In this document: one piece after another, positions 25,462 to 33,762 of the stretch
How positions within the stretch are numbered: position 1 is the first letter of the stretch
Layout: every line of letters begins with the position of its first letter
Origin: CAWBFD01 sp963788115
GTDB lineage: Bacteria; Actinomycetota; Thermoleophilia; Solirubrobacterales; 70-9
DNA: 64,000 nt
Direction: 5' to 3'
Assembly (NCBI GenBank): GCA_963788115.1
Contig: CAWBFD010000003.1
Location: 248,001 to 312,000, forward strand
The notes under the pieces: model-generated
The model's database searches: none
Seen by the model: only the letters and a program-made list of their open reading frames with translations
What the model was told of the DNA's origin: nothing
Made by a program: the position numbers and the translations under genes

Positions 25462-25571
25462 CTACCGGTATCCGGGGCACCGTCGCCGCTGACATCAACG
25501 ACCGCGGCGACATCCTCCTGCCGATCCCGGGGAGCTTCTACAAGGGAAGGCTCGCGACCATCGGCGGCTGA
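25452..25571 (+). pseudogene. C-terminal scrap of a HAF-repeat-like protein
   Basis: The plus-strand frame ending at the TGA 25569-25571 reads GPTGIRGTVAADINDRGDIL and then PIPGSFYKGRLATIGG. The INDRGDI segment resembles the repeat of HAF-type extracellular proteins. Only about 40 codons remain, overlapping the DUF1360 relic on the other strand by a few bases. From 25280 to 25686 there is no intact gene. Confidence 0.35.
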
Positions 25572-25686
25572 TGCGACCGGGCGACGCGGATCACGCTCTC
25601 GAGGCCGCAGGGCTGTCGGGGACTGCGTGGGCTGAGCCAGAGCCCGGTCCGGCGACATCCTCACCGCCGAACCGTTCGTCTGCGCG

Positions 25687-26988
25687 CTACCGACGGCCTT
25701 CGTCATCCTCCCGTACGAGCGGGGCGAGCCGAAGCGCGACCAAGAGCTCTGCGACCCGTGAATCCACCGAGTGCCCCAGCAGGTCCTCGATTGCTCGAAT
25801 CCGGTTCGGGATCGTGTTTGCGTGCACACCCAGACGGTGGGCAGTACGACTCGGGCTTGAGCGTTCCTCGAGGTACACCCGCAGGGTTCCGGCGAGCCGC
25901 AGAGCGCTGTCGTCATCGATCGCGAGCGGGCCCAGTTCGCGAACGACGAAGGCACGAGCCTGGTCGAGGTCGGAGCTCGCGAGCGCCGTGAGGGCGACGT
26001 GGGGGTAGCTGGTGACCCTCGCGGCAGCGCGCCCTGAGAGCTCGGCGACGCGCCTCGCATGTCTTGCGTCGTGATAGCTGCGTATGAACCCATCTCGGCC
26101 CCTCCCGGGAGAGCCGACCGCGAGACGCACACCCACCGCGGCACCCGGCGGCAGCTGCACCCGACCCTGCATGGCCAGATCGATCTCCTCGTACCCGCCG
26201 ATCCACCCAGCCACCAGCCGGCGGCCCACCTGGACGAGCAGGGGCGTGGACTTGCCCAGGCGCGTGGCGAATTCGGCGGCCGTGCGCTCGAGGGCTCCGA
26301 GGTCTGGGGCCTCGTCATCGTCGGCTGACCCCTCGCTCCAGACCACGAACGCGAGATGATTGCGCTCGAGCGAGTAGCCGAGCTGCCGACTCGCCTGCTG
26401 CTCTCCGATGTGCTCGCCAGCGAGGAGCGCTCGCACCACCTCGGCCCGAAGCGCGGCGGCGCTCCGCACCCAGCGGTCGCGCTCCTCCGCATATCGCTGG
26501 ACGAGGGCCCGCATGAGCGCGTTGATGAATGCGAGGGTGAGGGTGGCGCCCTGCTCGACTGCTTCGGTCCGCTCGGGTCCCTCGGGCAGTGAAACGTTGA
26601 CGGCGTCGTTCCATCGGCTGACAAAACGCGCCTGGCCCATGTGGTAGGCGCGCAGCAGCGCATCGAGTGTCACTCCCTGGCGGACGAACTGCCGTGCGTA
26701 CTCGATCGCCGCAGGCGGGAGCTTGGCCTCGGCGGGATCGGTCTGGGTGGCGGCGACCTCCAAGAGCAACCGCACGTTGCTCTCGGTGCTTGCATACGTC
26801 GCCTGGCGCATCTCCTCATCGGTGCCAAGCTCGGGGAGCTCGGCGTGAATCGCGTCGGTCAAGTCCGTCGTGACGGAGGCAATCCAGTCGCCGTCCGCGG
26901 CGAGCCTCCGCGCGAGCCCTGGAACGTTGTGTTCGGTAGCGGGTTCGTCGATCGGCACCCCGGGCTCTGCGGATGCGCTCCTGGCCAT
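25687..26988 (-). CDS. PucR-type transcriptional regulator
   Basis: 433 residues. An N-terminal all-helical sensor-like region (about 30-180) is followed by a GGDEF-like central domain (about 185-345), which lacks cyclase motifs, and a C-terminal PucR helix-turn-helix (about 370-425: YLEERSSPSRTAHRLGVHAN then TIPNRIRAIEDLLG). Members control purine catabolism, proline use and other metabolic genes as activators. The gene is flanked on both sides by gene remnants, so the regulated target may have been lost locally. Confidence 0.88.
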   Translation of the reverse strand: MARSASAEPGVPIDEPATEHNVPGLARRLAADGDWIASVTTDLTDAIHAELPELGTDEEMRQATYASTESNVRLLLEVAATQTDPAEAKLPPAAIEYARQFVRQGVTLDALLRAYHMGQARFVSRWNDAVNVSLPEGPERTEAVEQGATLTLAFINALMRALVQRYAEERDRWVRSAAALRAEVVRALLAGEHIGEQQASRQLGYSLERNHLAFVVWSEGSADDDEAPDLGALERTAAEFATRLGKSTPLLVQVGRRLVAGWIGGYEEIDLAMQGRVQLPPGAAVGVRLAVGSPGRGRDGFIRSYHDARHARRVAELSGRAAARVTSYPHVALTALASSDLDQARAFVVRELGPLAIDDDSALRLAGTLRVYLEERSSPSRTAHRLGVHANTIPNRIRAIEDLLGHSVDSRVAELLVALRLAPLVREDDEGRR

Positions 26989-27030
26989 GCGTACCTCGAG
27001 CCAGCCAGCCTATCCCGATTGTGGTGTGAC

Positions 27031-27176
27031 CACAAGCGGCGGGCCGGGTTCGCGACTTCTGGTCGGCCCTCGAGGCCCACCACTTGAGCGTGTACGTGAA
27101 CTACCTCATGGAGGATGGCCAGGAACGGGCCCACCAGGCCTACGGGGCGGAGAAGTACGAGCCTCGGCGACGACCC
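27031..27176 (+). pseudogene. BBE-domain tail of a FAD-linked oxidase
   Basis: The frame reads RVRDFWSALEAHHLSVYVNY, then LMEDGQERAHQAYGAEKYE, the C-terminal berberine-bridge (BBE) motif of FAD-dependent oxidoreductases (YVNYL and AYG-KYERL are hallmarks). After KYE the expected RLAALKRRYDPTN is out of frame and shortened (CGGCGACGACCCG remains). The rest of the enzyme, about 400 codons, is absent upstream. Confidence 0.65.
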
Positions 27177-27178
27177 GA

Positions 27179-30100
27179 TCACTCATTGGTGAACAGCCCT
27201 CCAGCGTCCTCGTTGCACTCGATGCTCGGAGGCTCCTCACCCGGATGGGCGAGCATCTGGTATTCGGGGCGGCCAGGACTGAAGTCCAGCGCGAACGCAG
27301 GCCTGAGCCTCCCGGCTCCGTAGTGATATCCGACGGTACCGGACCGGTTTCCGTACTGGTTGACGCCGATCAAGTGCATGCATTGATCGAATGTGTCGAA
27401 CTCCTCTACGGGCTCGCCCAGATCCTCGACGTCCTCAGCAAAGGAGGCGATCTCCTGGTGAAGGTCTACCAACCGGTCGTTCAGGGAGGACTCGCTTCGG
27501 GCGGACTTGCTTTGGCCGCGCGACGCGCGTGCCTTGCCGGAGGCCGCCGGCGCAGGCGCCTTGTCGACGCTCTCCCCCGGCTCGCCCCCACACTCGCGGG
27601 CACGGTACGGCAGGTCGCCGCGTTGGAACCCGAGGAACATGTAGTCGGGGTCATCCCACTGACTGACGTCGATCGTGATCGCGGCCCTGTAGCCGGGCAC
27701 GGCTCCCTCGCTGCCGAAGAGGTAGCCGAACCCCCCGTCGGGGTCTCCGTACTCGGTCACGGGCACCCAGGAGAGGCACGACTCGAACTCGTCGAAACGC
27801 TCGGACATATCCTCCAGACGTCCTTCTCGCCGGTCGAGATTCCTTAACCTCCGCTCGAGTGTGCGGATCCCCGCAAGACGCGAGGCCGTGCCTGCACCTT
27901 GGCGTTTGGCAGGGTCTGCCGTCCCCGGTTCCTCAGGCGTCCCGGGCTTGGTCGGAGCGCTCTGACAGGCATCTCGGCGGTCGAACCTGAGGAAGGTGTA
28001 GTCGGGATTGCGTCGATTCGTGTCGATGGCGAGCGCCGGCCTGCGGTCGGGGCCGGTTCCGTCCCTCTCGTCGTAGTGGAAGCCGAAACGGTGATCTTGG
28101 TCTCCGTATTCGCTCACCGGCACCCGCGTGAGGCAGTGGTCGAAGTGGCGGTGGCGCTTCGCGATCCTCTCCATGATCTCGATCCTATGTTCGATGAAGT
28201 CCACACGTCGCTCCAGGCTGCGTAGCTCGGATCGAGGCGTTCGCGCGCCGCGCCGGAGACGTTGATCGTTTCCACGCACCGCAGGCGTTGGCCCGGTCGC
28301 CCGGGCCATCGGTGCGGGCGTCATCGAAGCCGCAGTCGGCTCTCCCTGACCGTTGAGCTCCGATGTCGGCGCGTTGTCGCCTTCCGGCGCGCTCGCTCCG
28401 GGCAGGGATGCTGATGCAGGAGGCGGCGAAGAGCCGAGCTCGACCGCACCTACCTCGCAGCCCTCCCCCTGAGCCCGGCCGACCCCGCGCTGGTCGGTCG
28501 TGACCGGCGCCAGCGGATCGATTCCGAACTCGCCCAGATGCTGCTCACCCTCCAAGTCGTAGCCGAACGGCGCGAAACTGCAATCACCGACCGGGATCCG
28601 GTCCAACACGGGGCTGTTCGGAAGCGGCATCCGAGTCTCGCCCAGACCGCCGTTGTCGCCGAGCACAGCCAGCATCGGATCCTCACCGCCGACGACGTCG
28701 CCCGGGCCGGTGAGGCCGCACGATCCGTCGGAGACGCGGTTGTAACCGGACGAGCTCGAGCTGATGATTCGACAGTTCGTCCCAGTCGGCTGGATCTGGC
28801 CCCCGAAGGGATCCGTGCTCGTAGGCCCGATCACTGAGCCGAAGGCCATGAGCTCCTGGCCGGCCCCCACGTTCGCCGCTACCGGCGCAACGTTGTCGAG
28901 AACGGTCGAGTAGACGAGGCCGACGTTGCCGGCGGCGAGCACGCCCCCTCCCTGACCCTCGGCGTAGTTGTTGCTGATCGTCGAGTTGGTCACGAAAAGA
29001 TCGCTGCGAGCCCAGATCCCGCCGCCGACGTGGGCGACGGCGGCGTTGCGGGCGATCGTCGAGTTGATCACGGTCACGTCGGCCTCGCCCGAGATCGCCC
29101 CGCCGCGGTCGTCGGCGCGATTGCCGTTCACGGTCGAGTTGACGATCGTCACGTCGCCCTCGAGCGTGAAGATCGCGCCGCCCGGGCCGTCGGCGGTGTT
29201 GCCGTCGACGGTCGAGTCGATCACGGTCACGTCGCCGTCCTCGTCGGTGTAGATGGCGCCGCCATCGCCGTCGGTGGTGTTGCCGTCGACGTGGGAGCGG
29301 ACGACCAGGATGTCCCCGGTCGAGCCGAGCGCGCCGCCGGAGCCGTCGACGAGGTTGTCGCTCAGGATCGAGTCGAAGACCTGGATCCCGCCGCGCCGGG
29401 CGTAGACACCGCCGCCGTCATCGTTGGCAAGGTTGCCGGTGATGACCGAGCGGATGACCGTCGCCTTGCGCTGAGAGAAGATCCCGCCACCGGGCTCCTC
29501 GGCGAGGTTCTCGTGGACGATCGAGTCCATCACCACGATCTCGCCCCTGGTCGTGACCGCGGCGCCGGGACCGTCGTTTCCCCCGCGGGTGAGGGTCACG
29601 TCCTTGATCAAGAGAAAGCCGGTGCCATTCTGGTTGAGCAGCCGCTTCTCGAAGCAGGTTTGCCTGATCGTGTGCCCGTTGCCATCGAGCGTCAGCGGGC
29701 GGAGCGACTCGCGGATGGGTTCACCGGTAAGGCACGAGCGCATGAAGATGTCCCGATTGAGCTCGATCCCGGTCACAAGTGGGTCCGCCCACGCGGCGCG
29801 GAGCTCGGCCTCCGTGTCCACGGCGACGGGCGCGTCGCCGAACCACGCGAACGTGTGCTTGATTCGTCGGGCTCCCTCACGGCAGGTGACCCGCGCCTTG
29901 AATGCACCGGGCGTCTCGTTCGAGCGGCGCTCGCTGCAGCGGTAACCGTCCACACGCCCGATGCAACGAGTGTCCCCGTCGCCTTGGCGGACACGGCACC
30001 TCTGATAGGCGCGGACGAACCGTTTGCCCGCAGCACAGCCGGTGTGGCGCACACTGAGGGTGAGAATGGAGGCCCTGCCGGGCCCAGCTTCGTCCTCGAG

Positions 30101-30301
30101 CTTGCAGAAGCTCGGCGCGTGGGCTGCGGCCCGGGCGCCCCCCTGGGCGGGCGCCGTGCCAGCGGCCACGGCGAGCAGCGTGAGGGCCGTGATCGACGCC
30201 AGCCCGAGCACTCGCGCCACGGAGACGCGCAGCGGCCCGCTCTCGGGCGCCGCAAACTGCGGCGCGGAGGCGACGGAGTCGGTGGTAGGAGAATCAATCA
30301 T
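27179..30301 (-). CDS. secreted beta-helix (choice-of-anchor Q type) protein with three novel C-terminal repeats
   Basis: 1040 residues from ATG 30301 (AAAGGACG ribosome site). The hydrophobic segment at about 31-52 is a signal or anchor. Residues about 60-150 form a Cys-rich N-domain. Residues 175-480 form a right-handed parallel beta-helix with repeats of the type VIDSTVDGNTADGPGGAIFT, as in polymorphic outer-wall proteins. Residues 480-610 form the anchor Q-like end (GVGRAQGEGCEVGAVELGSS). A Pro/Thr linker leads to three copies (687-803, 804-932, 933-1040) of a short coiled coil followed by FDxC, PVxEYGD, FGYxY, AxxID and DYxFLxF. I do not know this repeat domain. It is cotranscribed with the RTX-like gene 56 bases upstream and probably lies on the cell surface. 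Confidence 0.8.
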   Translation of the reverse strand: MIDSPTTDSVASAPQFAAPESGPLRVSVARVLGLASITALTLLAVAAGTAPAQGGARAAAHAPSFCKLEDEAGPGRASILTLSVRHTGCAAGKRFVRAYQRCRVRQGDGDTRCIGRVDGYRCSERRSNETPGAFKARVTCREGARRIKHTFAWFGDAPVAVDTEAELRAAWADPLVTGIELNRDIFMRSCLTGEPIRESLRPLTLDGNGHTIRQTCFEKRLLNQNGTGFLLIKDVTLTRGGNDGPGAAVTTRGEIVVMDSIVHENLAEEPGGGIFSQRKATVIRSVITGNLANDDGGGVYARRGGIQVFDSILSDNLVDGSGGALGSTGDILVVRSHVDGNTTDGDGGAIYTDEDGDVTVIDSTVDGNTADGPGGAIFTLEGDVTIVNSTVNGNRADDRGGAISGEADVTVINSTIARNAAVAHVGGGIWARSDLFVTNSTISNNYAEGQGGGVLAAGNVGLVYSTVLDNVAPVAANVGAGQELMAFGSVIGPTSTDPFGGQIQPTGTNCRIISSSSSGYNRVSDGSCGLTGPGDVVGGEDPMLAVLGDNGGLGETRMPLPNSPVLDRIPVGDCSFAPFGYDLEGEQHLGEFGIDPLAPVTTDQRGVGRAQGEGCEVGAVELGSSPPPASASLPGASAPEGDNAPTSELNGQGEPTAASMTPAPMARATGPTPAVRGNDQRLRRGARTPRSELRSLERRVDFIEHRIEIMERIAKRHRHFDHCLTRVPVSEYGDQDHRFGFHYDERDGTGPDRRPALAIDTNRRNPDYTFLRFDRRDACQSAPTKPGTPEEPGTADPAKRQGAGTASRLAGIRTLERRLRNLDRREGRLEDMSERFDEFESCLSWVPVTEYGDPDGGFGYLFGSEGAVPGYRAAITIDVSQWDDPDYMFLGFQRGDLPYRARECGGEPGESVDKAPAPAASGKARASRGQSKSARSESSLNDRLVDLHQEIASFAEDVEDLGEPVEEFDTFDQCMHLIGVNQYGNRSGTVGYHYGAGRLRPAFALDFSPGRPEYQMLAHPGEEPPSIECNEDAGGLFTNE

Positions 30302-30357
30302 TGTTCGTCCTTTCGTGGGGCCGGGGCCGGCCAGAGGGCGCGGCCACCCGATCCCGG

Positions 30358-31185
30358 TCAATCGGTGATCTGGGCCCGGCTGACCCCGAATGTGGGCACC
30401 GGCTGCCCGTCCTCGTCCTGCCCCCACTGGGGAGGACGCTTGAGCTGAGCCCTGAGCGTGACGCTGTCGGCGCCGGCCAAGGCCGTCGTCGCTGCCGCGC
30501 CCTGGAGTTCCGTTCCGGCTTGGAACACCCGGGTGGTGGCGTCGATGATCCCGATCCCTTCGCCGCCGGCAAGCTGGGCGGCCTCGGTCGCCAGCCGTTC
30601 GGGGACGTCGCATACCTCCTCGATCGAGATCGGCAGCTCGTCGCCGTTGAGACCGTCCGCCGACGCCTTGAGGGTGATCGTGATCGCGAAGAAGGCGTCG
30701 CTGAACCGCGGCACCAGATCTCCGCGCGCGATGCGCAGAGTGCCGGCCCGGCGATCGCCGCTCGCCGCCAGCCGGGGCTCCTGGGCCGTGATGCAGTTCT
30801 GGCCCGGGGCCGGGCCACCGCCGCGGCCGATCTTGGCGGTCTCACAACCCTTCACCCTGCCCACGTCGGCCTCGTCGATCCTGCAGAAGTCGCGGCCCGG
30901 GCCACCCTTGACCGCACGGTCCCGGCGGCCGTCGAGGGCGTTCAAGTGATCGCCACCACGCCCTCCCGAGAGTCGATCCCTGCCGCCGCGGCCGTCGACC
31001 CGGTCGGCGCCGCCACGGGCCTTGATGAAATCGGCCTTCGCGGTGCCCACGATCCGGTCGTGGCCGTTGGTGCCGACGATCCGCTTGGCCTCCGCCGACT
31101 CCGCCAGGGCGACCGCCAGGGTCGCCACGACGCAGACCGCGACGAGCGCGAGGGGGCTGGGAATGCGGGTCGAAGATGAGCTCAT
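30358..31185 (-). CDS. secreted protein with RTX-like calcium-binding repeats
   Basis: 275 residues. Signal peptide: hydrophobic LALVAVCVVATLAVALA ending AESAEA. Residues 34-90 carry degenerate hemolysin-type nonapeptides (GTNGHDRIVGTAKADFI, GGADRVDGRGGRDRLSGGRG), which usually bind calcium outside the cell. A 160-residue C-terminal domain of unknown type with paired cysteines follows. ATG 31185 follows GAAAGGAGATCC. It is first in an operon with the beta-helix protein, suggesting a joint extracellular structure. Confidence 0.78.
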   Translation of the reverse strand: MSSSSTRIPSPLALVAVCVVATLAVALAESAEAKRIVGTNGHDRIVGTAKADFIKARGGADRVDGRGGRDRLSGGRGGDHLNALDGRRDRAVKGGPGRDFCRIDEADVGRVKGCETAKIGRGGGPAPGQNCITAQEPRLAASGDRRAGTLRIARGDLVPRFSDAFFAITITLKASADGLNGDELPISIEEVCDVPERLATEAAQLAGGEGIGIIDATTRVFQAGTELQGAAATTALAGADSVTLRAQLKRPPQWGQDEDGQPVPTFGVSRAQITD

Positions 31186-31490
31186 GAGGATCTCCTTTCC
31201 GGGACCTCCTGGGGTTTAGGCGACGAACTGCTGGCCGCCGTCGATGTCGTATGTGGCGCCGGTGAGCGCGGTGCGCACTGCCGGGAGCGAACCTCCTCGG
31301 TGAGCGCCAGGATCTTCCTCGAGAGGCGTAGCACCTCCTCGTTCTCCGTGTCCTCCCGCTGGACGGTCGTCCACTGCTCGTGGGCAATCACCTGGCGCCT
31401 CGCGTCGGCGCGGTTCTGGGAGATCATCACGAAGGTCGAGAGGAAGATCGCCTCGAGCGAAACGATGCTGGATCGGCTTCGGCGTCGAGG
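31182..31490 (-). pseudogene. DUF1003 membrane protein remnant with fused SDR tail
   Basis: The frame reads SIVSLEAIFLSTFVMISQNR then ADARRQVIAHEQWTTVQRED, the second helix and cytoplasmic tail of DUF1003 proteins. The first transmembrane helix and the fDPYPF loop are missing upstream. At 31216-31281, in another frame of the same strand, lies TALTGATYDIDGGQQFVA followed by TAA, the typical C-terminus of a short-chain dehydrogenase. Two unrelated broken genes have thus been joined here. Confidence 0.65.
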
Positions 31491-31571
31491 CGTATCTCCG
31501 CGTGCTTGAGCAGCTCTGGATTCATCGGGGGGCGCGGCCTGTTCGGGAACAGGAACCGCCCCAGCCTTGCG

Positions 31572-31787
31572 TCAAGCGGCGTTCCGTTGTGCGACGGATT
31601 CGCTTCGTCGTGTGTCCGGTGATGGCTGCGCATCAGGACTCTTGAGGATCGGCTGGTACCGGCGTGCCTGCCGCGGGCGGCGGTCAGCGGCTGGCGCCGC
31701 TGACCGCTCGCCGCCCTCAGGCGTTCGCGGGCTGCGGTCGAACCAATCGGCGGCCCACTCCCAGATGTTCCCGGGCGCGCCGAGGTC
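31572..31787 (-). pseudogene. FGE-sulfatase (SUMF1) domain scrap
   Basis: Following an in-frame stop, the frame reads DLGAPGNIWEWAADWFDRSP, containing the GNxWEWxxDWF motif of formylglycine-generating-enzyme-like domains, then unrelated Arg/Pro-rich sequence to the TGA at 31572. Only about 20 codons of the domain remain. No intact gene occupies 31431-31859. Confidence 0.55.
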
Positions 31788-31859
31788 TTACTCGTCACTC
31801 GTCAAAGAAGGGCTGGGCCGTGAGAGGGGCGCGGGGGTGAGACGTCGAACCATCAAGAG

Positions 31860-32297
31860 ATGGCGAGGGAACAGCACTCGCATTGGTCTGCACGATGGCT
31901 GGAAAGGCGTATAGACCGCAAGGGCTTGCGACCCCGCTATGCGGCCTACGTGATCGTCGCCTTCTGGTCCGGCGCGACCGTAGTTTTCGGCGTGGTGGAG
32001 CACCTCATCGACGCGGAGACCTTCCCCACGATATGGCTCGGGATGTGGTGGGCGGTCCAAACGGTCACGACCGTCGGCTATGGCGACGTCGTGCCGCAAC
32101 AGACGGAGGGACAGGTGATCGCCGCCTTCCTCATGCTGGGGGGCCTGTCCATGCTTGCCGTGGTAACGGCGGTAATCACCAGCGCGTTCGTAACGCGAGC
32201 GCAGGCCGGGCGGCGGGCGGTCGGCGACGATCCGGTGATGCGGAAGCTCGAGGCCATCGAGGCCCGCCTCAGCCAGAGAGACGGGGCTGGGGGCTAG
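31860..32297 (+). CDS. two-helix potassium channel (KcsA-like Ion_trans_2)
   Basis: 145 residues. Helix 1 at about 27-47 (YAAYVIVAFWSGATVVFGVV), pore helix and selectivity filter TVTTVGYGDVVPQ at about 68-80, helix 2 at about 88-111, then a short charged cytoplasmic tail (MRKLEAIEARLSQR), probably a coiled coil for tetramerisation. No RCK or cNMP domain is attached, so gating is intrinsic or voltage/pH-like. Confidence 0.88.
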   Translation: MAREQHSHWSARWLERRIDRKGLRPRYAAYVIVAFWSGATVVFGVVEHLIDAETFPTIWLGMWWAVQTVTTVGYGDVVPQQTEGQVIAAFLMLGGLSMLAVVTAVITSAFVTRAQAGRRAVGDDPVMRKLEAIEARLSQRDGAGG

Positions 32298-32391
32298 TTC
32301 AGCCTCTCCCCGGACGTCCCGATTGCAGCGGCGCTGGGTTGGCCTTGACCTCACGCTTGGCGTTACGCGCAACGGCGACGACGGCTTGCAA

Positions 32392-32580
32392 TCAGCGCCC
32401 GGACTTGACCGTCGACGGTATGAGCGCCCCGATCAACCAGAAGAGCGGGAAGAAGATGCCGAGAATGAACATGACCCAGTGACCCTTCCTCAGCGCCATG
32501 ATGCCGAGCGTTACCAGTAAGACGAAGTAGAGCACCCCTCCTATCGCTATCCAACCGCCCGTCGAGATGGCAACCAGCAT
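32392..32580 (-). CDS. small two-helix membrane protein
   Basis: 62 residues with two hydrophobic helices (about 9-27 and 34-54: GGWIAIGGVLYFVLLVTLGI, then HWVMFILGIFFPLFWLIGAL) and a short basic tail. The strong ribosome binding site AAAAGGAGGCACG ahead of the ATG makes it a real gene. It resembles short Actinobacterial membrane proteins of the SHOCT/PLDc_N-like hairpin type but without the C-terminal domain. Function unknown. Confidence 0.75.
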   Translation of the reverse strand: MLVAISTGGWIAIGGVLYFVLLVTLGIMALRKGHWVMFILGIFFPLFWLIGALIPSTVKSGR

Positions 32581-32799
32581 CGTGCCTCCTTTTGAAACCG
32601 AACGCCGCGCCGCTCTTTATCGAATCGGCGAAATCAGCGCCCCCTAAACCGCCGCTTTGCATGGAATGCGGCACGAATCGTCTGGCGCTCCGGCAACTCG
32701 CGCGGAGCGACAGCGCGGCCGCCGCAATCTACGCGACGCGAACCGCGATGCCCGGACCTCTCGCGTGTGAAGCGAGGCTGTCGCCGTTCGGCGTAGAGG

Positions 32800-33645
32800 C
32801 TAGTCGGCCTCGACGCTACGAACAGGCTCGCGCTCCCCGGCTGCGCCGCTGGCCAGGAGGGCGAGTGCGTGGGCGCTGGGACTGCCCGGCCGGGCGTGGC
32901 AGACGGCCAGGGCCTGGTCGTCGGTGTCGGGGATCGGCAGCTTCTCGAAGCCCAACTCCAGCGGGCCAACCTGTGGATGAATGACCCGAGCAACGCCCCT
33001 GCGCTTTGGGCGCGCGTCGTGTCGCCCCCAGAGCTCGCGGAACCGCTCACTACGGACCGAGAGCTCGCCGACAAGCTCGTTGAGGCGGGGATCCTCAACG
33101 TAAGGCCCGCTCAGGGCCCGCAGCTCAGCAACCGCGCGCTCGGTGACCGGCTCCCAGTCCTCATACATCTCGCGCGCCCGGGGATCGAGGAAAATCGCCC
33201 GGACGCGGTTCGTGCCGACCGCGTAGTAGGGGGCGATGGCGAGCATTAGGCGGTTGACGGCGAGGACGTCCGTGTATCGACTCTCGACCAAAGCGGGGGT
33301 CTCGCTCCATGACTCGATCAGCTGCATGATGCCGGCAGGCACCGGCTCAGGCAGCGTGCTTGCGCGGCGTGGGCGGGCAAGACGGTGCAGGTGCGCGGTG
33401 GCGTCGTCGTCGAGCTGGAGCGCCCGTGCGAGCGCGTTGAGCACCTGTTCGGAAGGATGCAGGTCACGGCCCTGCTCGAGCCGTATGTAGTAGTCGGTGC
33501 TGACTCCTGCCAGCACCGCGACTTCCTCGCGGCGTAGTCCGGCAACCCTGCGCCGGCTGCCGAGGTCGGGGAGATCGACATCCTCCGGCCCGACGCGCTC
33601 GCGTCGCGCCCGGAGGTACTCGCCCATCAGGTTCTCCGAGCTCAC
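32800..33645 (-). CDS. XRE-type regulator with MmyB-like ligand domain
   Basis: About 281 residues. N-terminal helix-turn-helix (RRVAGLRREEVAVLAGVSTD YYIRLEQGR) at about 30-65, then the MmyB-like PAS-related domain at about 100-275 (NRLMLAIAPYYAVGTNRVRA; LVGELSVRSERFRELWGRHD). The family typically represses or activates a divergently transcribed short-chain dehydrogenase, which is exactly the arrangement here, with 117 bases between the starts. GTG 33645 or ATG 33627 (MGEYLRARRERVGPEDV) are the likely starts. Confidence 0.85.
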   Translation of the reverse strand: MSSENLMGEYLRARRERVGPEDVDLPDLGSRRRVAGLRREEVAVLAGVSTDYYIRLEQGRDLHPSEQVLNALARALQLDDDATAHLHRLARPRRASTLPEPVPAGIMQLIESWSETPALVESRYTDVLAVNRLMLAIAPYYAVGTNRVRAIFLDPRAREMYEDWEPVTERAVAELRALSGPYVEDPRLNELVGELSVRSERFRELWGRHDARPKRRGVARVIHPQVGPLELGFEKLPIPDTDDQALAVCHARPGSPSAHALALLASGAAGEREPVRSVEAD

Positions 33646-33762
33646 TGCACGGAAAACGATACGCCTGCTTCGGGCGTTGAGCATGGCCCTGCCACTACCA
33701 GGATCGACAGATCTCTTGTGCGCGCGGGTGCCTCGTCGCACACTCGGGCCATGAGAGAAACC

